In this document: positions 12,010 to 22,710 of the stretch, one piece after another
Layout: every line of letters starts with the position of its first letter
Numbering within the stretch: the first letter of the stretch is position 1
NCBI GenBank assembly: GCA_035610365.1
Contig: CM069432.1
Location: 179,475,027 to 179,539,026, forward strand
DNA length: 64,000 nucleotides
From: Aquatica leii
Taxonomy: Eukaryota > Arthropoda > Insecta > Coleoptera > Lampyridae
Direction: 5' to 3'
The notes under the pieces: generated by a model
The model's database searches: none
Seen by the model: only the letters and a program-made list of their open reading frames with translations
Told to the model about the DNA's origin: nothing
Translations under genes and position numbers: made by a program

Positions 12010-12510
12010 CAAGATGTAGATGTCTGCTTCGTTCTTCTCTCCGTAGAAGAAACGAAAGGAGGTGACCAACCTTTCAATGCATAACCAACCGCTCTAGAGG
12101 CAAATCACAAAGAGAACTAAAGAGAAAGAAGAAGTTGGTACATAGCAAAGATAGATGGGCTCAAAGAAGAAATAAATTAAAAATAGAAAAGATAAGAGAT
12201 AGAGAAAGACGGAGAAAGATAAGGCTTGATGTTAATACTTGATTCGTTCTTCTCCCCGTAGAAGAACAAAAATAGAAACCACCCTACGGTGCACAAACAA
12301 CCGGTAAACCTTTAGAAAGAAGAAGAGGAAAGAAAGAGATGTGGCATGCAGGTGATCAACTAATCAAAAAGAAGCAGAAAAAATGAGAAGTAAGAAAGAA
12401 AAGAGACAGACGGAGAAAGATAAGACAAGATGTAGATATCTGATTAGTTCTTCTCTCCGTAGAAGAAACAAAAGTGAGTGACCAGCCCTTCGATGCCCAA
12501 CCAATCGCCC
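12010..12510. repeat. Three diverged ~200-bp tandem repeats with a conserved hairpin
   Basis: Copies begin near 12010, 12220 and 12420. Each has an AGATGTAGAT-like lead, then GTTCTTCTCnCCGTAGAAGAA(A)C, then a CCAnCC...GATGC...CCAA..CG.C tail. The central block is an inverted repeat (GTTCTTCT/AGAAGAAC) with a 6-nt loop. The arms are kept in all three copies while the flanks have drifted. Confidence 0.6.
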
Positions 12511-13242
12511 GATTATAAAGAAAAAAGAAAAATAAAAGAAAATATATCAGTTAGTTATAGAGCGAAAGCGTACCAATTGCTGTCCCAAATTGGAAAGTAT
12601 ACTTCAAGACTTAAATGCCGACGAGCGGAATAAAAAACTCAAGAAAAGAAAAAAAACAAATCCAAAAGCAGAAGAGAGAATTCTATAGATGACGTACCAA
12701 TTCAAAAAAGTCGACTAAGCGGATATAAATATATATATATAGACGGAAAGGTAATCTGTCCTGAAGTAAGATGGAGAAGAACGAAACCAAAAAAATTTTA
12801 CCAAAAATTTAACCAAAAAAAAATATCGGTGACAGCAAAGGTGAAAGCAAATATCCGAACCACAACAAATAAGATACCAATAACGTATTCAATAAATGGA
12901 ACCACCAAAACCAAAAGAAAAGAACCAAAAGAATAGCAAAGGTCGAAAGCCTAAAAAGTGAACCAGCACTTACGACGCTTGCGACGCAGATGAAAAAAAA
13001 GCAAAGGATTAGAAAGGGACAGCAAAGAATAAGCAAAAGTGTTTAAAGAAGTGGATGTAAGAGTAGTGACTTTTACATCAGGAGAAACAGCACGATCCCT
13101 ATGTAGACGCGTAGACCTTGTAGCGACACCAATGTTGAAAAGCTTCGTCGTTGCTGGCAAGGCGTGATGTAACCTAATCGGATTGTTTTGTTGCTATTTT
13201 TTTAACAAGAACAATAACGTACAAACTCAGCAACTTTAGGTC

Positions 13243-13734
13243 TCATATAAGGCAAGTAGAAGTGACAACTTCTAAAGTGCGCCTAACACTGCGGTGATCG
13301 CAATCAGATGTAATATGGTGATCTTGAATAAGTTGCTTGCGCTGGTCCAAGAGAATAACTAACTTCCAAACGCAAGGGTCAAAAGAGGAAATGCGTACAC
13401 GTTTACATAAAAGATTTTTCACAACACACCAACGAGAGAAACGACGGGGAAAAGGAGTAACTTTAGATATCATACCTAAATTCCAAGGATCAGTTGTAGG
13501 CCTAAAAATCCTAGAAACTGAAAAGAAATTAGAAGGAAGAGAAAGAAGAGAACGAACGGTACGTAAAAGCTTATTACCTTGAGAACGACAACGAACCCAA
13601 ATATTCGAAGTAGAAGTAGATAGAGAAGAAGAAAGTGTAAAAGTATTAAGCGAGCAAGTAGCAGGAATAGCAGAAGAAACGGAAGTAGAAATCTTACTAG
13701 CAAAAGCTACAGATGGTTTTTTTAACTTTGTCAC
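13243..13734 (-). pseudogene. Open frame downstream of gag, identity unclear
   Basis: A 163-codon frame follows the gag remnant inside the same element. The first part is Ser/Thr-rich low complexity and the second part contains scattered Cys residues. It may be the decayed C-terminus of gag or only an open frame in pyrimidine-rich DNA. No protease or zinc-knuckle motif can be defended. Confidence 0.25.
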
Positions 13735-13959
13735 TTATCTCTGCTGTTGAGAAGTTAAAAGAATCACAAAAGTTGATGTTCCACTCCAAACACTTGCCTA
13801 TATTAAGTAAGCGATAGATGTGATCTCAATCGACGCTCAAGGAAGTTGATAGAACAGCGTTAGAATCTGGCAAATGACCTTGAGTTGCATTTGCTCTGAG
13901 ACCGGTTCTGCTAGCTGAAGAAAGAGGTATCGCATGGTAGTAGCGTAAGTACCAATGAA

Positions 13960-14391
13960 CTAGTTAAACCCCATAGTACGTTTGCGAATGGTTTCCATCA
14001 GACGATCCTCACAACCTACAGGCAAAAACTCAAACTCAAACAAAGCATAAACATCATTCCACGAACATAATGAACTTCGATTTGTCCTAAAAACAAAAGG
14101 AGCTTTGCCAGACAAAACTTCAAAAGCGGAGAGAAAAAGTTGATGCTGTGAAACACGACGAGACAAACACAACTCGTCAATACGAATAAGAAATTCTATA
14201 AGTAAAGAAGCATCTTCATCAGAAAACGTTACATTCCAATTTCCTAAGTTTGTTTCTAAATCACAGTCTGAAGAAATAAGAAGTGATGGTTCTTCATCTG
14301 AAGAATACATAACTAACACACTAAAATAACAATAAAACCTAAAATAAGAAACTAAGCAAAGTAGTAAACCAAAGCAGAAATCTGCTAACAC
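13960..14391 (-). pseudogene. Gag-like protein, N-terminal and middle part
   Basis: An ATG-initiated frame (MYSSDEEPSLL) leads into a helical segment typical of insect retrotransposon Gag: LLIEFLIRIDELCLSRRVS, then LFLSAFEVLSGKAPFVFRTN, RSSLCSWNDV and a segment ending MET-IRKRTMG. That is the capsid-type pattern in which a 'sGkA..wfr.n...v.sWndl...L..eF' block follows the RVS motif. It stops at TAA at about 13960. The same protein appears to resume at once in another frame (YLFLQLAEPVSEQMQLKVIC, about 13930-13850), so a frameshift or stop has broken the gene. Zinc knuckles are not clearly visible. Confidence 0.7.
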
Positions 14392-14738
14392 ATGTCTGAC
14401 TAAAACTCAAATCAAAGCAAAGTAAGCACAAGTAGTATCACTAATAAGTAACTAATCTAATAAGCCGACTTAGTCGAGTTAATCCACAAATCAAAGCAGA
14501 AGTCCACCAAGTGTCTGCATAGACATCTAAATAAAATAAAAGCAAGGAAATTACTAATATAAATTCAAACCGAAGCACTAAAATCAAAGAAGTAAAAGTT
14601 AGTGAAGTAAGTCCGACGTTAAGTCTTGCTACAATACCTAGAAGAAATTATAATCGCACCCACAAAATCGAGCCCAGAAAGTTAGGAGTCAAATTTGTTA
14701 CACTGGTTTTCGTGTAAATAAAAAAATAAGCAACGGCT

Positions 14739-14962
14739 AACACAGTTGTCCCGATGAGAGAGTCGCAGGCCTTGTGATACTCAATTATAAATTAACCCTA
14801 AAAAAGCACCAAAACAATGAAAGATTAAATTCGAGAGATATCGTTTAACTCTACCCATAGCTGGAAAAGAACATATAACCCGACAGAAGTAATAACACGG
14901 AATATATATTTATTTTATCACAGACAATAATCCTAAAGATTATACATGGGGCGGAGAAAATA
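14739..14962 (-). repeat. Right terminal repeat (5' LTR in element orientation)
   Basis: Partner of 10566-10834 in the same orientation. The gag-like gene begins about 350 bp inside it. Confidence 0.65.
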
Positions 14963-15285
14963 TAAGTTACGCCTTATACTGGACAGCACGTCGTACAGTA
15001 AACTGACTTTGTTGGTCTAAACTTTTACATTCGAAAAAGAAATGACTTTATATTCGCAAATAAAAAATTGCTAAAATATATAACAAAAACGATTGATGCC
15101 TAGAGACTCAAAGCGCAGTGCATAGGACTTTGTGATGCACAAATTGATCTTATTATTAATTGTGTTAATCTAACATGCACGTACGGTCAACAATCCACAT
15201 GACCAACGAAGAACTAATCGTAAAATTAGAAATTGTAATACTCACAGTTAGGTTTTATTCAGTAGGGGATTAGATAATTCGGTAC
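14963..15285. other. Nothing recognised
   Basis: AT-rich sequence right of the gag-only element, without repeats or coding signal that I can defend. Confidence 0.4.
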
Positions 15286-15570
15286 TTGTGTTACCTAATA
15301 CGTAATATTAAATCTAACACAAAACGTACATACGGCGTCAACACAAATAAATTTCGTTTTCAAAGCATACAATCATTTGAGATAGCAAATGCGCAACGTT
15401 TCCCTTCGACTTCAAGAAAACGTAACTTTGAAGACCTGTTCGTTATCTTCACCGATAAAGGAGACGTGTGGAGGGTATTGAAATTCGCTGTAGACAATTT
15501 GGAAACAATCAAAATAAACCTCCAATCGTTGACTGAAGAAATGTATAAAGACTCGCAAGGCTCATGTTAA
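15286..15570 (+). other. Coding-like open frame, unidentified
   Basis: The frame opens without an ATG (TTG at 15286) and runs 94 codons with balanced composition (SRKRNFEDLFVIFTDKGDVW and FAVDNLETIKINLQSLTEEM). That is unlike chance frames in this AT-rich DNA. It could be an exon or a transposon-gene fragment. No family recognised. Confidence 0.25.
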
Positions 15571-17146
15571 AAATCGTACCGTATTACTATCTCACTTTTG
15601 TGGCTCTCTACACCCCGCTGCCTACAAACATCACTCTTGGATAGTCGCGACACGGTTATTTTCAACGCAAACTAAAAAGATAAGACTTGAAAGGGATCAG
15701 AATTACGTATATTTGACCCTAGCGTGTGGGCAACTACTTATACAGATATGTTTGCATTGTTCAAGATGTCTATTCGTGTTTTAAGTGATCTATGGGGATA
15801 TGGAAGGAAGAAAAATAGCGTTCAAATCTGGCGTGTTGTGGATCTGTGTTTTTTGTTGGTGGTGAAAAAGGAAAAGGATGAAGAGGATGGGGATGGTGTT
15901 TTTAGGTAACGATACGGGCACCTGTGTTTCTTAATCCTTATTGTTTTTTTTGTAAAAGTTATTAGTGAAAATGTAAGTCTAACGTTTTTATTTTATCCGA
16001 GATATTTTTAATTAGTTGTTTAATATGCATCCAGACTAATAAAATGAAAGTGAATCAATTTATTTCTATGTAATTTCAGATAAGTAAAGATGGCGTATCC
16101 TTTGTTCGATTTTCAATAATGGAGATCTATGTATTTTTTTTCTTGTAATAAGTTTTTTAAATAAAAGTAAGGTATTTGCTTATTGTCATATTGTTGTTTA
16201 AACTTTTAACTAAAAATGAATATCTGTTGCCGGTTTAATCTGGTATAAATAATGATATCATGCTAATAAGTATACAATCTCGTTTCACTGGTGGTTGTTA
16301 GTTTTGTTGGGTTTTTATTTATATTTGTAAACGTGTTGTGTTGTTATGCTGCTTTTGTTTATATTGTGTGCATGTTACTAATTATTCTAAACGACATGTT
16401 TACAATGAACGTGGTGTTGAATATGTATTTGCTCACGATTTATTCTGTTATTGGTTTTATAAGATTGCTTTGTACATCAACGTTTGAGTTGAAATTTCCT
16501 TGCTATTCGTAGTTTGTGCTGTAGCTAGACTTGATCTAGTGAGACCAATGCTGCATGTAATGGAATCATCATGGAAACGTACAACCAAAAGTTGTATGTT
16601 TGAATCTAAAGAATTATGTTTCTTTCTGGTTTAACATAAGTGTAATGGTAAAGCAAATCCATTATTGAAAGTATTGAATCAAACTGTCAGGAAATTTTAA
16701 ATGTGTTTTGTACATTTTGGTGGTACTGTTTTTTTGTTTATTGTTGTGGATGAGGGTTGGTGTTGGTGTGTACAATTTATTTATTCTCCTGATCAAGTCA
16801 CATATCACAAATTTAAGGTGATGAACATGCTTTTATTGTTGTTTTGAAACACTTGATACTGTACTGTTTATATGAAACTATTTACTGCTTAGTGACGTTA
16901 AAGGGTACAAGTGACATAGTCCGCCCTTGAAAGAGATTCACTATCTTCGCAACTGTTATATATATTTTTTTGTTTCTATGTTTTCAAACTAAAACCTTTA
17001 TCTGAGCCTGTGCTATTTCTCACAAAAGGACAATGAAAGCGTTACAAATAATAATGCAAATACTATAAATGATAAGTAAGCACACCAGTTACCATCCTAT
17101 ATTGTTTTGATCACAGGGGTTTTCTATCATGTTCTTTCCCCTGGGC
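15571..17146. other. Non-coding stretch, T/G-rich on the + strand
   Basis: From about 15720 to 17000 the + strand is unusually rich in T and G. Open frames at 15724 and 16291 begin at GTG or similar and look like by-products of that bias. No RNA gene or repeat ends recognised. Confidence 0.4.
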
Positions 17147-18176
17147 CCGTATTCTTGAATTTCTGGGAGCAGAACTTCACCGAAAATTGGGCGTGGTTCA
17201 CCTTAAAACGGTGAATTTCATATTCTTGAAAATGTGACTGTGAACTGGACGTTCCCGGTGGGAATTCTATTCCCCGCCCTTAACCTAAGAGAAAACGAAC
17301 TCCCGCGCAAAGGTTTCTAACCTCAACATTTGTTGATTTGTTTTGTCGATTTTGTGTTTTTACTTTTTATGAAAAATGAATGTGGATAATTTCAATAATA
17401 TAATCTTGAATAACATCATCCAAGAAGATCTGGAAGACGCTGCGGAAGAAGTGGAAATAAGAAGGGACGTTCTGCCCCAAACAAAATGTTATAATATAAT
17501 CCAGAATTTCTAAACAAGTGCTTTAACTTCACGGTCATGTACCTAAGGTACAACATTTTATTTCATACTGTCTAATATATTTTATATTTTCTCTTGATAT
17601 TTTTATACCAGTAATGTAAACTATCAACTTATGTCACATCACCTTCGAATTTGATGTTGCTTTGTGTCATGAAAGAGCAGCATGGAAATTATCTGAGTCT
17701 TACTTAAAGACACTTCCCAGCTCTGACTCTGTAATAATTGATCTTTGTAATAACTCACCAACCAGCTTCAATCTGAAGTTTATTGGACTTAAATTGATAA
17801 TTTAATTGAGCATCTACCAGACAGTATAAAATAAAATACATATGACTATTGCTTACCGCCTTTCAATTTAAACGTTCAAAATTTAAAAAATATGTGTGTA
17901 AATATAAAAATAAAGAATAATGTGGGACACCGACCGCAACAAAACTCAAGTGTGAGGTTAAACTACCTGTTTTGCTTTGGACACGAACTTTAACACATGT
18001 TTCGTAGGTTCATTGACACTTGAATACTTGTCAACACTGTGCACTGTTAATATTTTCTCTCTGCACTCACGAAGCGTTCAAGAATACGATATTTTTGTTC
18101 CCGGGAGTGAAGGTGAATTAGCTTTCCCTGGGAACGTGTCGGAGAACGCTCCCTTCCCCAATAGTCAAGAATACGG
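17147..18176 (+). mobile_element. Foldback DNA transposon remnant, Harbinger-like
   Basis: The left end (CCGTATTCTTGAATTTCTGG) and the right end (GTCAAGAATACGG at 18164-18176) are inverted repeats. A second ATTCTTGAA copy lies inside each end (about 17211 and the inverted copy about 18078), so the termini share a compound structure. Between them, an ATG frame at about 17377 gives an acidic N-terminus (MNVDNFNNIILNNIIQEDLE...) followed by a segment reminiscent of the start of Harbinger nucleases. It is broken by a stop near 17510. Length is about 1.03 kb. Family assignment is tentative. Confidence 0.5.
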
Positions 18177-18880
18177 TACCTGTAGACTTCTATTGCACCG
18201 AACATGTTTTTTTGATGGCGATTAAGTAATAACATTGGTAATAAACTCTATTAGATCGCGATTTTACCATCAGAAATGTGTTTTATTTCTATATAACCTT
18301 AAAACCGATCCCTGTCCAATATCGAGAGTAAAATAGTATATCGAACCGTTGCTTTTGTATGACGTAGGTAACTTAGACTCAGTTAGTTCTTGATCACGCG
18401 TCGTTCATTTAATTCTTTTAAATCACGCGGGTTTTTATGTAATTTTTAATATACATGGTAGTTCAGAAGTTTTGTATGTTGTTCGAAGTTAGGCGGGTGT
18501 TCAGTCTGTTACATCACAGACTGGAATGCTTGGAAAGTAATAAGATAACTCTTCAAAATAATCGTTGGTTGTATTTACTAGATACCGTTGACTGATATAA
18601 CATGTTTTGAGTAAACGGTATGTAATTTGACAACCTGAATTTTTTTCTTCAATCTATACGTTTGCCAGAGTTTGGCTTTTTATTTTTTCTCTGCTGTTTT
18701 AATTTATTTTACAGTATTTTATACTTTCTTTTCAATAAAGCTTTGGTAGGAGATTCCATTTATAAAATTCGATAACTTAATTTTGAAGGTGAACTATATG
18801 TGCTGAAACTAGTAACAGTAACTAGTGACGTGTAGTTCCTTAACGAACTTGTTCAATTGTACTAGTTCTATATTATAAAT
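18177..18880. other. AT-rich spacer
   Basis: No gene. A short inverted motif (ACTAGTAACAGTAACTAGT) lies near 18808. Confidence 0.4.
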
Positions 18881-18884
18881 AGTG

Positions 18885-18995
18885 GTCTGCGATACGATAC
18901 ATCGAATCGAATATCGATACGCACTTCGTATCGATATATCAAAGTATCGATACGTATCTTAATATCGATACCTATCGAAATATCGACATTTCGAG
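18885..18995. repeat. TATCGATA cluster
   Basis: Four perfect TATCGATA palindromes lie at 18912-18919, 18929-18936, 18945-18952 and 18963-18970, with further partial ATCGA copies around them. TATCGATA is the DREF-binding element core in Drosophila. The array may equally be the simple-repeat end of a hAT-type MITE, since it follows GTGGTCTGCGATACG. Confidence 0.55.
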
Positions 18996-19011
18996 TCAGG
19001 CTAATATAAAG

Positions 19012-19645
19012 TAGGAATGGTGATTTAAATCATTAAAAATCGATTTTTGTGCTCTAATAAAGCGATTTTTAGAATAGATTTTTCTGGCCAATTTTTTTTT
19101 TATTAATTGATTCAAAAATTGAATCGATCAAACATCGCGAACTTTATGGAACTAAAATTATTCTACAATCAACTAGAATGTAAAAACAAAAAACTCATAA
19201 GTAAATAATCAAATCGCCAAGTGAGCAATATTTTAAAATAGCAGATTACAAATTCAAAATCGCCGGCGCCGGTAATTTGATACTTGCACAAGAAGCAAAA
19301 CAGAATTTTTGTTATGTTTATAAATGTCTATAACTGTTTTATCGTGTTTTGCAGTTGATAATATTCTATAAAAGCTGACTAAAAAGAGATTACCAAATCG
19401 GTTTTTCGTTCAATTAAAACTTTTTGATTTGATTTGCTAATAAAGATTACACCAATTTTCAATAAAATTGTCAATTTGAAACGGCGTTTTAGTTTATTTT
19501 ATTAGGTGTAGCACACTAATACATTGCAAGTTGGTCCCCTAATTCATAAAAAATAAACTATAAAATTCCCATCATTAATGGTATCTCTTGGTAGATGTTT
19601 GGGTAAACGCAATTTATTTAAATCGTTTTAAATCATCGTCATTTG
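19012..19645. repeat. AT-rich foldback (MITE-like) sequence
   Basis: The left end (AATGGTGATTTAAATCATT, with AATCGATTTT copies after it) and the right end (TTTAAATCGTTTTAAATCATC with CGTCATT, about 19617-19643) are imperfect inverted repeats. The interior is non-coding. Boundaries and target duplication are not certain. Confidence 0.35.
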
Positions 19646-20270
19646 AACTGCAAAGAGAAGCGGTATGACTAAGCGTAGCCACTGCTCGATGCGTATATGA
19701 TGCATGCACGATGCAAACTCTACAACTGCTAGCAGTGAACTGAAATCTCGGATCAGTCGGATCCTAAATATACGATAGCGTCTCCTATATCTCGGATCCT
19801 GCGGTGACTACGATTTTTACGTAAGGCTGCGAGTCTTTATACATTTCTTCAGTCAACGCCTCCAATACAGAAAAATCTAACGACTTGCCCCGACTAAGCT
19901 TCCACTAAATACCCACAAAATTAATTTGCATATTCACGTGAAATAACCTAATGGTGAAAGCCTCGTTGGGCGTAGAGATACCGCTAAGAACGGTCGGTGT
20001 TATACAAAACGTTAACGGAAAATAAATTCGTTTGACACAGTTTGACAGCCGTCTACGCAAGGTGGGGCGCGCCGAGGGACAAATTTCATACTCGAAAAGT
20101 AATCTACCAACGTTTTAACATAACAATTTGTATTAAATAAAACAAGAGTTTCTGCGCTAGACAACCAAATTTTTTTAGTACGTGCGTTTGCCGAAGAAAT
20201 TATAATCTGTTATTATTCTGCAAAATTTAATGAAAAACTTCATTTGTATTCAATTGTTCTCAAAGTATTT
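19646..20270. other. Intergenic DNA upstream of bdl
   Basis: No coding signal. GC-richer around 19740-19810 and 20040-20090. Confidence 0.4.
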
Positions 20271-20500
20271 GAAAATTTCGAGAAGATGGTGAAAAGAGGT
20301 GGAATGTTCTCGAAGCAGATAACGTAAAAATATAAAAGTGTTCAAAGGAAATTTAATTTATTCTAGTCAGTAGTCAGAAGTGTCAACACTGTGTCGGTCT
20401 AAATAAATAAAGTGTTTAACACGTGTACTAAGATAAATAAAAGTGCGATTTACCAGCGGACAGTGTTTATAAATATCGAGTCACATAGAAGGTACTTGTA
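20271..20500 (+). repeat. Promoter-like repeat, related to 54890-55140 (possible solo LTR)
   Basis: This shares ordered blocks with the sequence near 55 kb: TTCTCGAAG.AGATAA, a TATA-like AAAAATATA(T)AAAA, TTCAAAGGAA, GTC.GAAGT, TAAATAAATAA and GCGGACA. The order and spacing suggest diverged copies of one LTR promoter region. It ends near a strong donor-like GTAAGT (20500), so it could also act as a 5' exon of bdl. Confidence 0.4.
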
Positions 20501-21366
20501 AGTGGTTTTTTCTTAAATATCATTAGATTGTATTAGTTAACTTGATTAAAAATTTGTTATACTTAAAATAATACCTAAATCGTGTAAATACTTAGATTAA
20601 ATAAATTTAGTTTTAAAATCCGTTACAGCATGCCGTGAAGCTGTACTTTGACATGCCTGTTTAGAAAAAATGACAGTTTTTAAATTTTAATTCTGATCTG
20701 ACAAAAAAAACAGATGAGTTTTAATAAGAAAACTGAGTAACTTCCGAAGGTACTTTTTTACACAACCTAAATAGTTTACACGTTTGGTAATTAATACCTG
20801 ATATAAAATTGTTGAGAAATTTAAGAAAAAAAACATCTTTGCTACTTTTATTAATATTGTAAGAATACAATTCTTTTTTTTTAGCATTTGTTAACATTTG
20901 AATATTGAGGCATCAATTGACAATTAAAAGCTCATTAAGAAACTCTATAGCTTATTAAAATCAAAACAAAAATTTTAAAAAAATATGAATAATTAAGCGC
21001 ATAAATATAAGATCTGATATGACACTCACAGTAGGCGACGTTCTAATGACTTTAGACCCTGTAGTAGGTGTACAGTAATCATAATAATTGAAAAAATACA
21101 CATAGCAATTTATCTGTTCCTTTAGAAAACAGGCCGTATTACAAGTCGGTCTAGCAAGAAAATATATCAATCTTAGCTTTAATTCTTAATTAAAAGTCTT
21201 AATTAGAAGCAATAAAAGAGCTAAAACTAAAAAAAATACTCGTTAATGTAACGACAGTTGGTTCAACTCGAAACGAGTGAACAATACTTGTAAAGGTTAT
21301 CTATGTGTTATAGTGTCATATATCCTTTTATTAATCTAATTTCTTCCCTCCTTATTACTCCCTCAG
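20501..21366. other. Presumed 5' intron or upstream region of bdl
   Basis: No coding potential. It ends with a pyrimidine-rich acceptor (ccctccttattactccctcag, AG at 21365-21366) just before the first bdl coding exon. This implies a non-coding 5' exon upstream. Confidence 0.45.
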
Positions 21367-21456
21367 TTATGCATGATCTCTTTGTCTAAGCCCCTCAGTG
21401 TAACTAGAACATTTTCAGCGCAACTATTCAAAGCAAAAATAAATTACATATACGAA

Positions 21457-22710
21457 ATGTTTAAGGGATATAAAGCGATTATAGTTACTTTATGTGTATA
21501 TTGCTTTTTAAGTACAAGTTCCTATCATTATGATGAAGAACGTCTTCCTACGTTTTTAAGTGCTTCCGTAGGTGATCACGTCGTTTTTGATTGCCATATA
21601 GAATATCCGCAAGATATAGTAATTCCTTATATCTTAAACTGGAGAAAAGAGGTAGATTATTACATAATAATAACATTTGATTTATAAACGATTTTAGGGT
21701 AAAACAATTTATTCGTGGGATAATGGCGTGACAGTTGCGTCTGATCCTTTCGGAGGACGAATTCAACTTTTAAATACACAAGAATACGGAAAAGCTTCTA
21801 TAAATTTAACATCTATACGGGAGTCTGACTCAGGATGGTATGAATGCAAAATAATTTTTCCATTCCGTACCCCAACGTCTTTAAGAAATGGAACTTGGTT
21901 TTACTTGTCTGTCAGTGGTAATATTAAATGCGCAGTTTAAATTATTTAAGCAAATTGTGTTATTAAGGAGGTAATTTATTGGAAATACCCCCGATTAATC
22001 AAACCGTTATGGAAGGTGAAGACGTGCATTTTACTTGTATTACAAGAGAAATTGGCGTTGAAATTAGGTGGTTTAAGGATGGAATTCCAATTACTGAACT
22101 CGATAATATATTGCGACGTTCTAGAGTAGACAATGAAGGGTCTTTAACAATACATTCAACTGAAATGGGAGATTTAGGCGAATATCTTTGTGAAGCTGTA
22201 AACTATCTAAAAGAGTCGCAAAGTGCTAGAGCTTATCTTAACGTGCAATGTACGTAAAGCTGAGAACTTATTTGAATAGTAATTATTTACATTATTTTAG
22301 ACAAGGCTAAAGTCATTTACACACCAAAAGAACTATATTTGCCGTATGGGCAACCAGCAGTTTTAGATTGTCATTTTAGGGCAAACCCCCCATTAAAAAG
22401 TTTACGTTGGGAAAAAGATGGATTTTTGTTTGACCCCTATAACGTCCCAGGTGTATTTTACAGACAAAATGGAAGTTTGTATTTTAATAAAGTAGACGAA
22501 TCTCATAAAGGACGGTATTCGTGTACACCCTATAATGATTTAGGCACCGAAGGACCTTCACCTACTATAAATGTTATGGTGCTTCGACCTCCAGTTTTTG
22601 TTACAACACCCCATCATTTGTATTTAAGAAAATTAGGCGAAACGATTGAATTAGTGTGTGACGCAAGAGATGGGGACAACGAACATAAACCATTAGTTGC
22701 TTGGTATAAG
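21457..22710 (+). CDS. bdl: borderless (bdl), exons 1-4: signal peptide, Ig domains
   Basis: Borderless is an Ig/FN3 cell-adhesion receptor that works with its relative Turtle in axon and glial organisation in Drosophila. Exons: 21457-21651, 21698-21917, 21968-22249, 22301-22710. Introns are 46, 50 and 51 bp, all GT-AG, in phases 0, 1, 1. The chosen ATG (21457) gives a clean signal peptide (MFKGYKAIIVTLCVYCFLST). An in-frame ATG at 21373, right after a good acceptor, would add 28 residues and bury the signal. Ig1 spans exons 1-2 (FDCHI ... SGWYECK), Ig2 is exon 3 (FTCITREIGVEIRWFKDG ... GEYLCEA), Ig3 is in exon 4 (LDCHFRANPPLKSLRWEKDG ... YSCTPYN), and Ig4 begins at the end of exon 4 (ELVCDARDG ... 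WYK) and is completed in exon 5. The next intron is 10.5 kb. Exons 1-7 together give 666 aa with no internal stop. Confidence 0.9.

Larger units (their letters stand above)
10566..14962 (-). mobile_element. Non-autonomous LTR-type element with gag only
   Basis: Direct repeats at 10566-10834 and 14739-14962 are diverged but clearly homologous. They share the blocks AACACAGTTG, GATATCGTTTAACTCTACCC, GAACATATAACCCGACAG and CATGGG.CGGAGAAAATA; the left copy has a ~45-bp insertion. On the minus strand the repeats contain AATAAA, as expected of an LTR poly(A) signal. The only coding remnant between them is a gag-like gene close to the right repeat, so the element reads right to left. No RT, protease, RNase H or integrase is visible. 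The 11.2-13.0 kb stretch is strikingly purine-rich on the + strand and holds three copies of a hairpin-bearing repeat. Primer-binding site, polypurine tract and target duplication are not identified. Confidence 0.65.

Noticed and set aside
12809-13036. Minus-strand hydrophobic frames at 12809, 11866 and 11037
   Set aside because: Leu/Phe-rich translations result from the pyrimidine-rich minus strand of the gag-only element, not from membrane proteins.
16530-16640. tRNA-like TTTGAATC segment
   Set aside because: No acceptor-stem pairing or standard A-box could be found around it.
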